Positions 17,915-27,262 of a DNA stretch of 64,000 nt are shown here, piece by piece (within the stretch, counting starts at the first letter, position 1; every line of letters starts with the position of its first letter). Origin of the DNA: Apilactobacillus ozensis DSM 23829 = JCM 17196 (GTDB lineage Bacteria; Bacillota; Bacilli; Lactobacillales; Lactobacillaceae); contig NZ_AYYQ01000003.1 in the NCBI RefSeq assembly GCF_001435995.1, forward strand, positions 1 to 64,000. The letters run 5' to 3'. A program made the position numbers and the translations under genes. The notes below the pieces were generated by a model. That model ran no database searches and had not been told where the DNA came from. It saw only the letters and a program-made list of their open reading frames with translations.

Positions 17915-18655
17915 TTATATATTATAAGTTTGTACAAATAAGATACCAGCTAATATTAAAGCTAAAATACCAATGATAATTTTTAACAATCTAATTGGTA
18001 ATAATCTAACAATCTTAGGACCAATATAACCACCACATAGAAATCCTAATGCTAGCGGTAGTACTAATACCCAAACAATGTGTGATTTAAACGCATATAT
18101 CACTGTTGCTGCAAAGTTAGCGGCTAACATCGCTACATTTCGAATAGCATTATAAACTGGAAATGGTTCTGAGCTAGTTCTTGATAAAACTGCCAACATA
18201 ATTACTCCAGCAGCCGCACCAAAATATCCACCATATATTCCAATTAAAATTAAGCTTAAACCGCCTAAAACCAATTTAAATTTGTTTCTTGCGAAATTAT
18301 GAAAATGTTTTGGATCAAAACCAGTAGAATTTGTTGGATAAGCATTAGATTTTTCTGGCCACAAAATCATAATCCCAGCAATTGCAATAAAAAACGGTAC
18401 AATACTTTCAAATACTTTGGATGGAACTGACAATAAAAGAAAACTACCTATGATACCACCCACGAAAACTAAGAGTAGTATTTTAAACATTTCTTTCCAA
18501 TGTCCATGTAGTTCCCTTGAAGATGATACTCCTGAACCAATTCCATTTAAAATTAACGCTGCTGTATTAGTTACATTAGCATACACTGGACTGACTCCAG
18601 CCATTAATAAAGCTGGATAAGATACTAATGATGCTAGACCAGTCACAGTACTCAT
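17915..18655 (-). CDS. TauE/SafE (TSUP) family membrane exporter, start uncertain
   Basis: This is a multipass protein of the sulfite exporter TauE/SafE family, 246 aa from the only ATG. The two family halves are visible (LASLVSYPALLMAGVSPVYANVTNTAALI and later GGYFGAAAGVIMLAVL). The reading frame is open upstream to a stop at 18734-18736 and encodes a typical first helix (FSLWQILIFFPVGILAGI), but that stretch contains no ATG, GTG or TTG. The ATG at 18655 has only a weak ribosome site. An AGAGAGAAG sits eight bases before an in-frame ATT at 18718. Either initiation is at ATT or the N-terminus is decayed. Substrate unknown. Confidence 0.75.
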   Translation of the reverse strand: MSTVTGLASLVSYPALLMAGVSPVYANVTNTAALILNGIGSGVSSSRELHGHWKEMFKILLLVFVGGIIGSFLLLSVPSKVFESIVPFFIAIAGIMILWPEKSNAYPTNSTGFDPKHFHNFARNKFKLVLGGLSLILIGIYGGYFGAAAGVIMLAVLSRTSSEPFPVYNAIRNVAMLAANFAATVIYAFKSHIVWVLVLPLALGFLCGGYIGPKIVRLLPIRLLKIIIGILALILAGILFVQTYNI

Positions 18656-18781
18656 AATTCCAGCTAATATACCTACTGGAAAAAAGATTAGTATTTGCCA
18701 TAAGCTAAAAGATTGAATAAATAAAACTTCTCTCTATAAGTTGATATCTATCATTGTACAACAACTAATTAATTTTTTTAA

Positions 18782-20032
18782 TTATTTGCCAAAGTTAATT
18801 TGAGATAACTGCTTATCTAGTTTCATATCTTTAGTGACAGCTTTACCATTGTGGTAGTAAGTAACTGATACGGTGCTACCAACTTTTTGTTTGTACAATA
18901 TATCTCTAATATCATTTTGACTTTCGATATTTTTACCAGCAAATTTAGTTATGACATCATACTTACTGATTCCCGCATTAGCTGCTGGAGAATCGCTTGT
19001 TGTTTTCATAACTACAACCCCATTTTTAACCGATTCAGGTAACTTTAGAATTGATTTTTGTTGTTGCGCAGATATATTGGTTAAATCAACATATTGAATT
19101 CCTAAAGCTGGACGAATAACTTTTCCATGCTCAACTAGTTGATTAATAATATTAACTACTTCGTTACTTGGAATGGCGAAACCAATTCCTTCAACGCTAG
19201 TACCTTCACCATCTGACGATAATTTCATGGAGTTAATACCAATAACTTGACCAGCTAAGTTAATTAATGGACCACCAGAGTTACCAGGATTTATCGCTGT
19301 ATCAGTTTGAATGACAGTTGCTGTATTTCCAGTAGCTTGACCGTTTGAACTAGTTTGTTGTACTTCACGTTTTTTAGCAGATATAATTCCTTGTGTTAAA
19401 GATGAAGCATATGATGAACCCATTGGAGAACCAATTGCTAATGAAGTTTCACCAACTTTAATGTTGTCAGAATTACCAAATGTAGCTACTTGATTAACGA
19501 CACTACTATTAATTTTTAAAACTGCCAAATCGGTAACTTCATCACGACCAACAATTTTTGCTTCAACTTTCTTACCATCACTTAGAATAACTTCTAGTGC
19601 CGAAGAACCGGCTACGACGTGGTTGTTAGTAACGATGTAAGCTGAATCACCAGATTTTTTATAAATTAGTCCTGATCCTTCACTACTTGCTTCTAATTCT
19701 GACTTACTTTTACCGGAATTAGAAGAATTGCCAGATTCAAAGCCAAACATTTGAGCCAACTGATTATCGGACTGTGAAGCAGCTTTTAAATTCACAACTG
19801 AAACCACTGAATTTTTAACAGCTTGATAAGCTTTTTCAGTTTGATTTTGCACGTTAACATTTATATTTGATTGAGTAGCGGTTCCGCCACTGTTTGAACT
19901 AGTTGGAACGGCTGTATTAATTCCAGAATTTTGAAAGGCATTAATTCCACCGTAAGCAATCCCACCACCTAAAAGTCCTGCAACTAAAGCCGCTACAGAA
20001 GCTTTCCAAATATAAGAATTCTCTTTTTTCAT
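18782..20032 (-). CDS. htrA: HtrA-type serine protease/chaperone
   Basis: This membrane-anchored surface protease handles misfolded exported proteins under heat or envelope stress. An N-terminal anchor helix (about 9-30) and a Ser/Asn-rich linker lead to a trypsin-like domain with the triad His (TNNHVV), Asp (VTDLAVLK) and Ser (NPGNSGGPL). One PDZ domain forms the C-terminus. The ATG at 20032 is chosen because GGGGG precedes it at seven bases. It directly follows walJ, the normal position in this order; rlmH, often next in line, is not present here. Confidence 0.94.
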   Translation of the reverse strand: MKKENSYIWKASVAALVAGLLGGGIAYGGINAFQNSGINTAVPTSSNSGGTATQSNINVNVQNQTEKAYQAVKNSVVSVVNLKAASQSDNQLAQMFGFESGNSSNSGKSKSELEASSEGSGLIYKKSGDSAYIVTNNHVVAGSSALEVILSDGKKVEAKIVGRDEVTDLAVLKINSSVVNQVATFGNSDNIKVGETSLAIGSPMGSSYASSLTQGIISAKKREVQQTSSNGQATGNTATVIQTDTAINPGNSGGPLINLAGQVIGINSMKLSSDGEGTSVEGIGFAIPSNEVVNIINQLVEHGKVIRPALGIQYVDLTNISAQQQKSILKLPESVKNGVVVMKTTSDSPAANAGISKYDVITKFAGKNIESQNDIRDILYKQKVGSTVSVTYYHNGKAVTKDMKLDKQLSQINFGK

Positions 20033-20110
20033 AAGTAATGCCCCCATTAATAAATTTTATTTAATAATAAAACTGTTACTTAAAAATTAACTTAAAAAAA
20101 GTTTTATTTT

Positions 20111-20920
20111 TTATAAAGTAATCAATTTAGATGGACAATTAACATCAGTGTCTAATAAATTAAAGTCACTACCGACATCAAAATCATGATTTTTTAAAAT
20201 ATCCGATACCGTGTCGTGAGCTAAAAGCTTAGTATTATTATTGTGACTACGATGCCCAACAAATATGTTTTTAGTATTCAAACCTATACAATCCATTAAC
20301 GCATCAGCACCATCCTCATTAGAAAGATGCCCTGAATCACCTAAAATACGTTGCTTTAATGACCAAGCATATGGACCATTTCGCAACATTTCTACATCAT
20401 GATTACATTCAAAAACATAAGCGTTAGCATTTTTAACCGTTTCAACAATTCTTTGTGGAACGTATCCTATATCAGTTAAAACCACAAAACTTTTATCATG
20501 ATGATGAAAATTGTAAAACTGGGCTTGTGCCGCATCATGTGAAACTGTAAAACTTTCAATATCTAAATCTCCAAATGATAAAACTACATTAGGCGGGAAA
20601 ATATTCTTTTGTGAATTATTAATTTTACCTATCTTATCATTCATGGCTTGCCAAGTTAACTCATTGGCATAAACACTAATTTGTGGGTATCTTCTAGCTA
20701 ATATTCCAACACTTTTGCAGTGGTCATTATGCTCGTGAGTAACTAATAGTGTATCGATATCTTCGATACTTCTATTGATAGAAGCCAATAGCTTTTTTAT
20801 TTTTATTCCACTTAAGCCAGCATCTAAGAGTATTTTATGCTGGGCAGTTTCAATATAAGAAACGTTGCCACCACTACCGCTAGATAGCACGCTGATTTTC
20901 ATATTATCATTATTAATCAT
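20111..20920 (-). CDS. walJ: WalJ (YycJ) metallo-beta-lactamase-fold hydrolase
   Basis: This is an MBL-fold protein encoded in the walRK operon and implicated in coordinating division and replication and in DNA repair in Firmicutes. The 269-aa protein has the metal-binding motif THEHNDH (about 60-66), a later Asp in VVLTDIGYVP and His in GHRSHNN. The start has AGG six bases upstream of the first ATG; a second ATG six codons later is also possible. It lies 14 bases after walI on the same strand. Confidence 0.92.
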   Translation of the reverse strand: MINNDNMKISVLSSGSGGNVSYIETAQHKILLDAGLSGIKIKKLLASINRSIEDIDTLLVTHEHNDHCKSVGILARRYPQISVYANELTWQAMNDKIGKINNSQKNIFPPNVVLSFGDLDIESFTVSHDAAQAQFYNFHHHDKSFVVLTDIGYVPQRIVETVKNANAYVFECNHDVEMLRNGPYAWSLKQRILGDSGHLSNEDGADALMDCIGLNTKNIFVGHRSHNNNTKLLAHDTVSDILKNHDFDVGSDFNLLDTDVNCPSKLITL

Positions 20921-20934
20921 AAAATACCTCGAAA

Positions 20935-21744
20935 CTAATTAGTTGAAAAACTATTGATTGCATCTTTAGTATTGCCAGAGCTAAGCATTGAACCAGTAAA
21001 GGCATTAATGCGCTTTACTTGAATATTTGAAGAATCACCAGTAGTAAATGCAATTACCCAAGTTGGAATATAGACCTGATTATTTTGCAATAGCTTTGTA
21101 TAATACAACTTCTCCCAATCAATTTTAGAATTATTGGGGATCTCGTTATATTGATACAAATTATAAAGTGCTTTACTGCCAGAAATAGTAGCCGATTTTT
21201 CACGCAAAATTCGGACATCAGATAGATAGCTTTGTGTATAGCCTAATACTAAACCATCACTACTAATGTTAAAGCGAATTTGCCCATAGATACTAGAGTA
21301 AAAAGTCCCATTATCATGTTTTTGTAAATAAACTAAAGTGTTAGCATTGGATAAATTTTTAGCATATTCATACTGACTACCATGCGTAATGTATGAAGGA
21401 TTCAACATTATCTTGTCGATACTGTCTTTCCCCCATTTTCGTTTAAAAGTGCTTCTTAAAAAGCCATTGCTAAAACGAGCGGATTGATTTTGTAAATCTT
21501 TTATAGAATTTTTCAATGAATCATTTGATTCGGCAGCTAAGTAATAGCCTTCAGAAACTTTATCAGAAGGAGTTGTCGCTACTAATATCTGATCATTTTG
21601 CATCTGCTTAACGATTTCACTACTGTTACTTTGAGATACACTTTCAGTTTGTAAGCTTCTATTTTCATGAAACATATTAAAAAGAAATATATCTATCATT
21701 ATAAATACAATTAAAAAAATCAACTGTATTCGCTTAAAATCCAA
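20935..21744 (-). CDS. walI: WalI (YycI) regulatory protein
   Basis: A membrane-anchored accessory protein that, with WalH, modulates the WalK sensor kinase. It is 269 aa, with one N-terminal transmembrane helix (about 5-23; IQLIFLIVFIMIDIFLFNMF) and an extracellular YycI/YycH-type domain ending with SYLSDV, a YNEIP stretch and a last beta-rich repeat. Translation starts at TTG, preceded by AGGGGA. It sits between walH and walJ with gaps below 20 bases. Confidence 0.9.
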   Translation of the reverse strand: MDFKRIQLIFLIVFIMIDIFLFNMFHENRSLQTESVSQSNSSEIVKQMQNDQILVATTPSDKVSEGYYLAAESNDSLKNSIKDLQNQSARFSNGFLRSTFKRKWGKDSIDKIMLNPSYITHGSQYEYAKNLSNANTLVYLQKHDNGTFYSSIYGQIRFNISSDGLVLGYTQSYLSDVRILREKSATISGSKALYNLYQYNEIPNNSKIDWEKLYYTKLLQNNQVYIPTWVIAFTTGDSSNIQVKRINAFTGSMLSSGNTKDAINSFSTN

Positions 21745-21761
21745 AAAATATCCCCTCGATT

Positions 21762-23057
21762 CTAGTACTGGTTTTGTGTAGCTTTATTATAATTGAGCCA
21801 TTTCCCATTATATTGAACAAACCAAGTTGGCTTTAAGTTAATCAATATATCTGAAGAGTTAGATTTAATAGATTGATAACCCAATTCTATTGTCCCAATT
21901 TTTTTCTTATCGTAGCCTAGACTAATAAGATTATTCATTACCTGTTTAGTACTTATCATTTTCAAATCTTTCTTTTTAGAAGGTAATGGCGTTTGTAAAA
22001 CATCTAAAGAGAAATTATATCTAACGGATACATTATCGATAATCTTCATTTGTACAGCACCATAGGAGTTATTATCAAAAATTGGAAAACCTTCAACATA
22101 ATTACGATAAATTACATCTGTGTTTTTATCATCATAACTAAAGTATCTAATACTATTTAAATTATTACCTAATCCCAGATTAGAAACATTTTTGTAGGCC
22201 TGGAATAAAAATTGCGATAGGTCAGAAGATATCGAGTTAGCCATGCTATCCATATACGTAGCTTCATTATTTTTATCATTGAAAGAAATTCGTTTATCCT
22301 GATCACTATATATCGTTGTGTCACGGTGTCGTTTAGGTGATGTATTCGATTCAGGAAGTAAGCGGTTCACAAAAAAGTTCTGTGAAGTAGTGTTATATAA
22401 ATAACTATATTGGGGCATATAAAAGCTTTTGGTAAATACCATTGTAGGCTTTTTATTTTCAAAGCTAATGTCAACTGGAATCTGACGTACATCTTTAGAA
22501 ATAATATTTTTAATTTTATCTAGATTATTATTTTTTAAAGATATCTTATAAACAGAATATGAATCATCACGCAGTAAATAAATACTTTTATGGTCATCTA
22601 ATGGTATGAGAATGCGATTGAAATCAACGTTAGGTAGCTTACTTAAACTATTATCTAACACTTTATTTAATATATTGGTTGTAACCGTATCCGGATAATT
22701 TAACAGTAGAGAATTTTTACGATTAATAAAATCCTTGTACTTATCTAAATTATTGTTATCAATTTTTTTAAAATCTAAATCAGAAAAGTTTAGCATTTGT
22801 AATCTTATCTCTGAAACTAAGTTGACTGATTGATTAGTTAAAACATATGACGAACCTGTGTAGTCATTTTTAATCACTTGAGTTGGAGAGTAAACATAAG
22901 GCAAGGTCTTTTTGTAAATTTCGTTGTCATCGTTAGTATTAGTTTTGTTTACGTTTTGGTAACGAGAAGGATTTATCCATAAAGTCATAGATAAAAATAT
23001 ACTAATTAAAACAGCAATCGTTAGTAAAAGTGGTAGAATCATCTTTTTAATTTTCAT
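21762..23057 (-). CDS. walH: WalH (YycH) regulatory protein
   Basis: This is the second membrane-anchored regulator of WalK. The 431-aa protein has an N-terminal helix (about 7-27) and a large extracellular part with the YycH fold, including SLDVLQTPLP and a final NLKPTWFVQYNGKW. It overlaps the end of walK by 11 bases, which implies translational coupling. The extracellular region is low in sequence conservation, so the call rests on position and overall layout as much as on motifs. Confidence 0.9.
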   Translation of the reverse strand: MKIKKMILPLLLTIAVLISIFLSMTLWINPSRYQNVNKTNTNDDNEIYKKTLPYVYSPTQVIKNDYTGSSYVLTNQSVNLVSEIRLQMLNFSDLDFKKIDNNNLDKYKDFINRKNSLLLNYPDTVTTNILNKVLDNSLSKLPNVDFNRILIPLDDHKSIYLLRDDSYSVYKISLKNNNLDKIKNIISKDVRQIPVDISFENKKPTMVFTKSFYMPQYSYLYNTTSQNFFVNRLLPESNTSPKRHRDTTIYSDQDKRISFNDKNNEATYMDSMANSISSDLSQFLFQAYKNVSNLGLGNNLNSIRYFSYDDKNTDVIYRNYVEGFPIFDNNSYGAVQMKIIDNVSVRYNFSLDVLQTPLPSKKKDLKMISTKQVMNNLISLGYDKKKIGTIELGYQSIKSNSSDILINLKPTWFVQYNGKWLNYNKATQNQY

Positions 23058-24903
23058 CCCACAAATCCTCCTCCATTGGTTCGTATGGCAAAGCTATATA
23101 AAAAGTTGAACCTTTACCTTCCGTACTTTCAACCCAAAGCTTACCACCCAATGCTTGAATAACTTCTTTTGAGATGGCCAAACCTAAACCAGTTCCACCT
23201 TGTGCTCTAGACCTTGCTTTATCAACTCTATAAAATCGATCAAATATTTTTGACAACGAGTTTCTAGGAATTCCTAACCCTTGATCTTTAACACTTAAAA
23301 CCACATTATTTCTAGTTTCGTAAAGTGAACAGGTAATCGTCCCACCATCAGGAGAATATTTAATAGCATTATTCATTAAGTTATCGATAACTTGAGTAAA
23401 TCGGTCAGTATCGATTTCTACCCATAAAGCTTTACGGGTAAATTTGCGAGTGATTTTATACATTTTATCTGGCTTGTCATCATTTTTAATAATCATATCG
23501 AAACGGTCTAATAAGTAATTAAATAATTCGTTAATGTTAACCATTTCTTTTTCCATTTTTTGCGTACCAGAATCCATTCTAGATAACGTTAACAAGTCAT
23601 TAATCATTCGAATCATACGGTCAGTCTCATCTTGTGTAACCTTTAAAAACTTCGGTGCTAATTTACTGTCCTGCCAGGCACCATCTTGCAGAGCTTCAAT
23701 ATATGAGTGCACACTAGTTAGTGGCGTTCTCAGTTCATGTGAAACGTTTGAAACGAACTGCTTACGATCGTTATCTATCTTTTGTTGTTCCGTAACATCA
23801 TGTAGCACACAAACTAAGCCTGAAATAAATCCAGAGTCTCTTTGAATAAGTGAAAAATGAGCATGTAAAATTAAATCATGACTAGCATCTGAACGGTCTA
23901 TGATTAGCTCATCAGGGTCTTCAATTAATTCTCTTAAAGTATATCGATCACGAATGTCTAACACATCTAAAATAGGTTTACCAACAAATCCTTCTTTCGG
24001 TGCAGATAAAAAGCTAACTGCTTCATCATTAATAATGATAACGTTACCACGACGATCAGTAGCTAAAACACCATCAGTCATATTCGTTAAGACTGAGTCT
24101 AGACGACGACGCTCGGCTTCCGTAGTTTCTTGAGATTCTTCAACTTTTACAGAAAGTGTATTTACTGCGTTTGCAAGTTGTCCCAATTCATCATCACCAT
24201 AAACATGTACCTGTCCTGAATAATCTCCCTTAGATATTCTCAGTGTTTGTTTTTTCATTTCATCAATAGGTTGCGTAATTGCTCTAGAAATTACTATGGC
24301 AATAAATAAGCCTAGCAAGATAGCTACTATGGCAGCCACTACGTATATAATCGTAATTTTATTAATCTCGTAATAAACTTGATTAAGATTAGAATGAACG
24401 TATACCGCACCGGCACTACTACCATTGGGCTTATTTAAAGGAGCAATGTAGGTATAATAACGATTATTATCTGAAGGATTGTTTTTGATTCCTGAATATA
24501 CCTGTTTATTTGGACTAGGGTCAGTCAGAAATTGTTTTATATCTGGATTTTGATTTCTTCTGCCAATAATAGACTGATTATCAATTCTATTGGTACCTCG
24601 AATAGTGTTTTTAGAGTCCACAACTTGAATCTCAGTATTTTTTTCATTATTTTCCATATCCAATAATAATGATTTTATTTCAATATTGGCTTTGTTAACA
24701 TCTTTTTTAGATAAGTCGTTAATCAACGCAGTTTTCACATAATTAGGAATTTTAACTTGATTCTTGAAACTCTCTAAATTAGTTTGCTCTAATCGGCTGA
24801 CAAAAATAGCCCCCACAATTTCCAAAGTTACTAATAGAATTAGAGCTAGAACAAGTGCTATTTTAAAATGAATCGATTTAAATAACTTCATCCTATTTTT
24901 CAA
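23047..24903 (-). CDS. walK: WalK sensor histidine kinase
   Basis: The essential cell-wall homeostasis kinase phosphorylates WalR. The 618-aa protein has two membrane helices (about 12-32 and 184-206) flanking an extracytoplasmic sensor domain. HAMP (about 207-260) and PAS (about 270-370) follow, then a HisKA domain with SHELRTPL. The ATPase domain has N box NNAIKYS, G1 DQGLGIP and G2 GGTGLGLAIS. Start at TTG 24903 with AAGGAG about ten bases upstream; the internal ATG four codons on has no usable spacing. Second gene of the operon. Confidence 0.96.
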   Translation of the reverse strand: MKNRMKLFKSIHFKIALVLALILLVTLEIVGAIFVSRLEQTNLESFKNQVKIPNYVKTALINDLSKKDVNKANIEIKSLLLDMENNEKNTEIQVVDSKNTIRGTNRIDNQSIIGRRNQNPDIKQFLTDPSPNKQVYSGIKNNPSDNNRYYTYIAPLNKPNGSSAGAVYVHSNLNQVYYEINKITIIYVVAAIVAILLGLFIAIVISRAITQPIDEMKKQTLRISKGDYSGQVHVYGDDELGQLANAVNTLSVKVEESQETTEAERRRLDSVLTNMTDGVLATDRRGNVIIINDEAVSFLSAPKEGFVGKPILDVLDIRDRYTLRELIEDPDELIIDRSDASHDLILHAHFSLIQRDSGFISGLVCVLHDVTEQQKIDNDRKQFVSNVSHELRTPLTSVHSYIEALQDGAWQDSKLAPKFLKVTQDETDRMIRMINDLLTLSRMDSGTQKMEKEMVNINELFNYLLDRFDMIIKNDDKPDKMYKITRKFTRKALWVEIDTDRFTQVIDNLMNNAIKYSPDGGTITCSLYETRNNVVLSVKDQGLGIPRNSLSKIFDRFYRVDKARSRAQGGTGLGLAISKEVIQALGGKLWVESTEGKGSTFYIALPYEPMEEDLWDEN

Positions 24904-24940
24904 TGTGAAAATACTCCTTATAACACAATAAAACTATTGC

Positions 24941-25648
24941 TTATTCTTTTTCTGAATTTCTTAAATAATACCCTACCCCACGTCTAGTAACTAACCAAAT
25001 TGGATGACTTGGGTTGTCTTCAATTTTTTCTCTTAAACGTCTAACTGTAACATCGACAGTTCTAACATCACCGAAATAGTCATAGCCCCACACCGTTTGT
25101 AATAAATGTTCACGAGTCATTACTTGACCAATGTGTTGAGCTAAATAATGTAATAATTCAAATTCACGGTGTGTTAATTCAATATTTTCACCACGTTTGG
25201 TTACCGTGTATGCTTCTGGGTGAATTACTAAATCACCAATTTCAATATCTTTGTTAGTGTCATCTTCATTTTGCGAGTTATTATTAGCAACTTGACGTCT
25301 TAAATTAGCCTTAACTCGAGCAATTAATTCACGATTAGAAAATGGCTTCGTAACGTAATCGTCAGCACCTAATTCTAGGCCTAAGACCTTATCTAATTCT
25401 GAGTCTTTAGCGGTTACCATAATGATTGGCATATCGTGGTTCTTTCTAACTTCACGGGCAACTTCTAGGCCATCAACCTTAGGCAACATCAAGTCTAAAA
25501 TAATTAAGTCTGGATCTTCATCATTGGTTTTTTTAATCGCTTCTTCACCATCATAGGCAACAGAAACTTCGTATCCTTCTTTTTCTAAGTTAAATTTTTC
25601 AATATCAGTTATCGGCTTTTCATCGTCAACTACAAGAATTTTAGTCAT
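24941..25648 (-). CDS. walR: WalR response regulator
   Basis: An OmpR-family DNA-binding regulator that controls autolysins and wall metabolism. The 235-aa protein has a receiver domain with acidic pocket DDE, phospho-Asp in [13 protein letters not shown] (about 53) and Lys in VTKPF. The winged-helix output domain has [19 protein letters not shown] and [11 protein letters not shown]. It is the first gene of walR-walK-walH-walI-walJ, with AAGGAG before ATG. Downstream htrA may share or follow the transcript. Confidence 0.97.
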   Translation of the reverse strand: MTKILVVDDEKPITDIEKFNLEKEGYEVSVAYDGEEAIKKTNDEDPDLIILDLMLPKVDGLEVAREVRKNHDMPIIMVTAKDSELDKVLGLELGADDYVTKPFSNRELIARVKANLRRQVANNNSQNEDDTNKDIEIGDLVIHPEAYTVTKRGENIELTHREFELLHYLAQHIGQVMTREHLLQTVWGYDYFGDVRTVDVTVRRLREKIEDNPSHPIWLVTRRGVGYYLRNSEKE

Positions 25649-25826
25649 ATTGTTGTACTCCTTATTTGGGAATAAATATAGTTTTAATTTTTATTTTTAA
25701 TTCACATACAACATAATTATATCACGTTGTGTATATGCAACCATATATTAACGAATTGTAGGCAACATTATCAACAATTATAATTTTTTCAGAAATTTTC
25801 TTGCAAAAATTTTGTGGACATGTTAA

Positions 25827-25832
25827 TATAAT
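25827..25832 (+). promoter_or_regulatory. -10 element of the tRNA-Lys gene
   Basis: TATAAT lies 17 bases upstream of the mature tRNA 5' end; the -35 region is weak. Confidence 0.5.
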
Positions 25833-25848
25833 TAAGTCGAAAAGATAT

Positions 25849-25921
25849 GGGCAGTTAGCTCAGTTGGTAGAGCAACGGACTCTTAATCCGTGGGTCCAGG
25901 GTTCGAGCCCCTGACTGCCCA
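25849..25921 (+). tRNA. tRNA-Lys (anticodon CUU)
   Basis: A 73-nt cloverleaf is complete: acceptor stem GGGCAGT/ACTGCCC, D-loop AGCTCAGTTGGTAGAGC, anticodon stem ACGGA/TCCGT with loop CTCTTAA (anticodon CUU), and T-arm with GGTTCGAGCC. The discriminator base is A and the CCA end is not encoded. It reads AAG lysine codons. It stands alone between walR and an MFS gene, and is followed by a bidirectional terminator. Confidence 0.97.
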
Positions 25922-25974
25922 TCATTCAATTTAAGTAAAAATCATGCTGCATAATTGCCGTGGTTATTACTTCG

Positions 25975-26010
25975 AAAAAAGCAACCTAATTAATTAGGTT
26001 GCTTTTTTTA
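25975..26010. terminator. Bidirectional terminator
   Basis: AAGCAACCTAATTAATTAGG with its complement forms a near-perfect palindrome with A and T flanks. It serves tRNA-Lys and the convergent MFS gene. Confidence 0.9.
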
Positions 26011-26015
26011 TTTAC

Positions 26016-27197
26016 CTATTTATCAAAATTTGTAAATTTTTTACCGTATATTATATGTGAAAGTATGATAAACATAATTAGACCTATACATACTAATAAA
26101 ATCGTTAAAAATAACATATTATATGAATAAGCTTCAATCATAATTCCACCTAACAATGGTCCAAAAGCTTTTCCAATTGAGGCCCAAGCGTTATTCAATC
26201 CTTGGTATTTGCCTTTAACTTCAACCGGCGTTAGATAATTAACCACGGCAGGAATTGACGGGATTACTGAAGCTTCCCCAATTGTTAACACCGTCATTGA
26301 CAATACAAATCCTAAGTAGCTATGTGTAAAAATTAAAATAAAATATGAAAGTCCGATAAAAAATATACCTAGGTATATTTGTAAATATAAATTATCATAA
26401 AAACGAGCTAGCCAACTAATAATTAATTGAAATACAACTAATAAAAAGGCGTTGATAGTCCATAAAAAACTATACATACTCAAAGGAATGCCCATTCCAG
26501 TTATATAAACTGACAAGTTTGACACCCATTGTTCATAAACTATCCAAATTACACTTAAGCTAACGAATAAAGTCATTATCAACATAAAGTTAGGTTTAGG
26601 TAATTTAACTTCCTGACGTTTAGGACCTTCTTTAATAACCGGGTAAATCGAATCTGGTTGTTTATAAGTAATGGCAGCACTAATTCCATAAATTATTAAT
26701 ATGGTTGTTGTAATAATAAATACATAGCCTATTCCATATGGATATATAAATCCTACAAACATTGTTCCTAATACAACTCCAATGTTTTGCGCTAGATACA
26801 ACATATTAAAAATATGGCGACTGGATTGATTACTAATGGTAGTTCCTAACGAGTTTACCATCGTAAGATTCCAACCAGTTCCAAAACCTAATAGTACTAA
26901 TCCAATTGGATAAGTCGGCCAGCCATGGAAAAAGATTAACATAAGCGATACTAAAACAGAAAATACTATTCCAAATATTGTTAATGGATAACGATTATGT
27001 TTATCAAACAATTTTCCACTTACATAATTACCGAAAACATTAGACACCGAAAATAAAAATAAAATAATACCAACTTCAGTTAATGATTTTTTTAAAGTAT
27101 TATGCATGTAAACCGTAGTTAAAGGCCAAATTGTGCTAACTGCAATATTGTTGATAAATGATCCTAAAAATAACCACTTAAGCTTAATATAATTCAT
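26016..27197 (-). CDS. MFS transporter
   Basis: This major-facilitator efflux or uptake protein is 393 aa with about 12 membrane helices. The loop 2-3 motif A is seen as GNYVSGKLFDKHNRYP, and its counterpart in the C-terminal half is less clear. The general type matches bacterial drug/multisolute transporters of the YttB/MdtH kind; substrate cannot be read. GAGGTGA precedes the ATG. It lies between tRNA-Lys and dnaB, where other lactobacilli often carry purA. Confidence 0.85.
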   Translation of the reverse strand: MNYIKLKWLFLGSFINNIAVSTIWPLTTVYMHNTLKKSLTEVGIILFLFSVSNVFGNYVSGKLFDKHNRYPLTIFGIVFSVLVSLMLIFFHGWPTYPIGLVLLGFGTGWNLTMVNSLGTTISNQSSRHIFNMLYLAQNIGVVLGTMFVGFIYPYGIGYVFIITTTILIIYGISAAITYKQPDSIYPVIKEGPKRQEVKLPKPNFMLIMTLFVSLSVIWIVYEQWVSNLSVYITGMGIPLSMYSFLWTINAFLLVVFQLIISWLARFYDNLYLQIYLGIFFIGLSYFILIFTHSYLGFVLSMTVLTIGEASVIPSIPAVVNYLTPVEVKGKYQGLNNAWASIGKAFGPLLGGIMIEAYSYNMLFLTILLVCIGLIMFIILSHIIYGKKFTNFDK

Positions 27198-27224
27198 CTC
27201 ATCACCTCTAAAATAAAATATAAT

Positions 27225-27262
27225 AAAAAATTCTTATCTTACTCGGATAAGAATTTTATTTT
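27225..27262. terminator. Bidirectional-looking terminator after dnaB
   Basis: AAAATTCTTATC and GATAAGAATTTT enclose a seven-base loop, with T-runs on the minus-strand 3' side. Confidence 0.8.

Noticed and set aside
20064-20116. AATAAAACT/AGTTTTATT hairpin upstream of htrA
   Set aside because: The T-run is on the strand with no gene to terminate, and the stem is only A/T-rich; not counted as a terminator.
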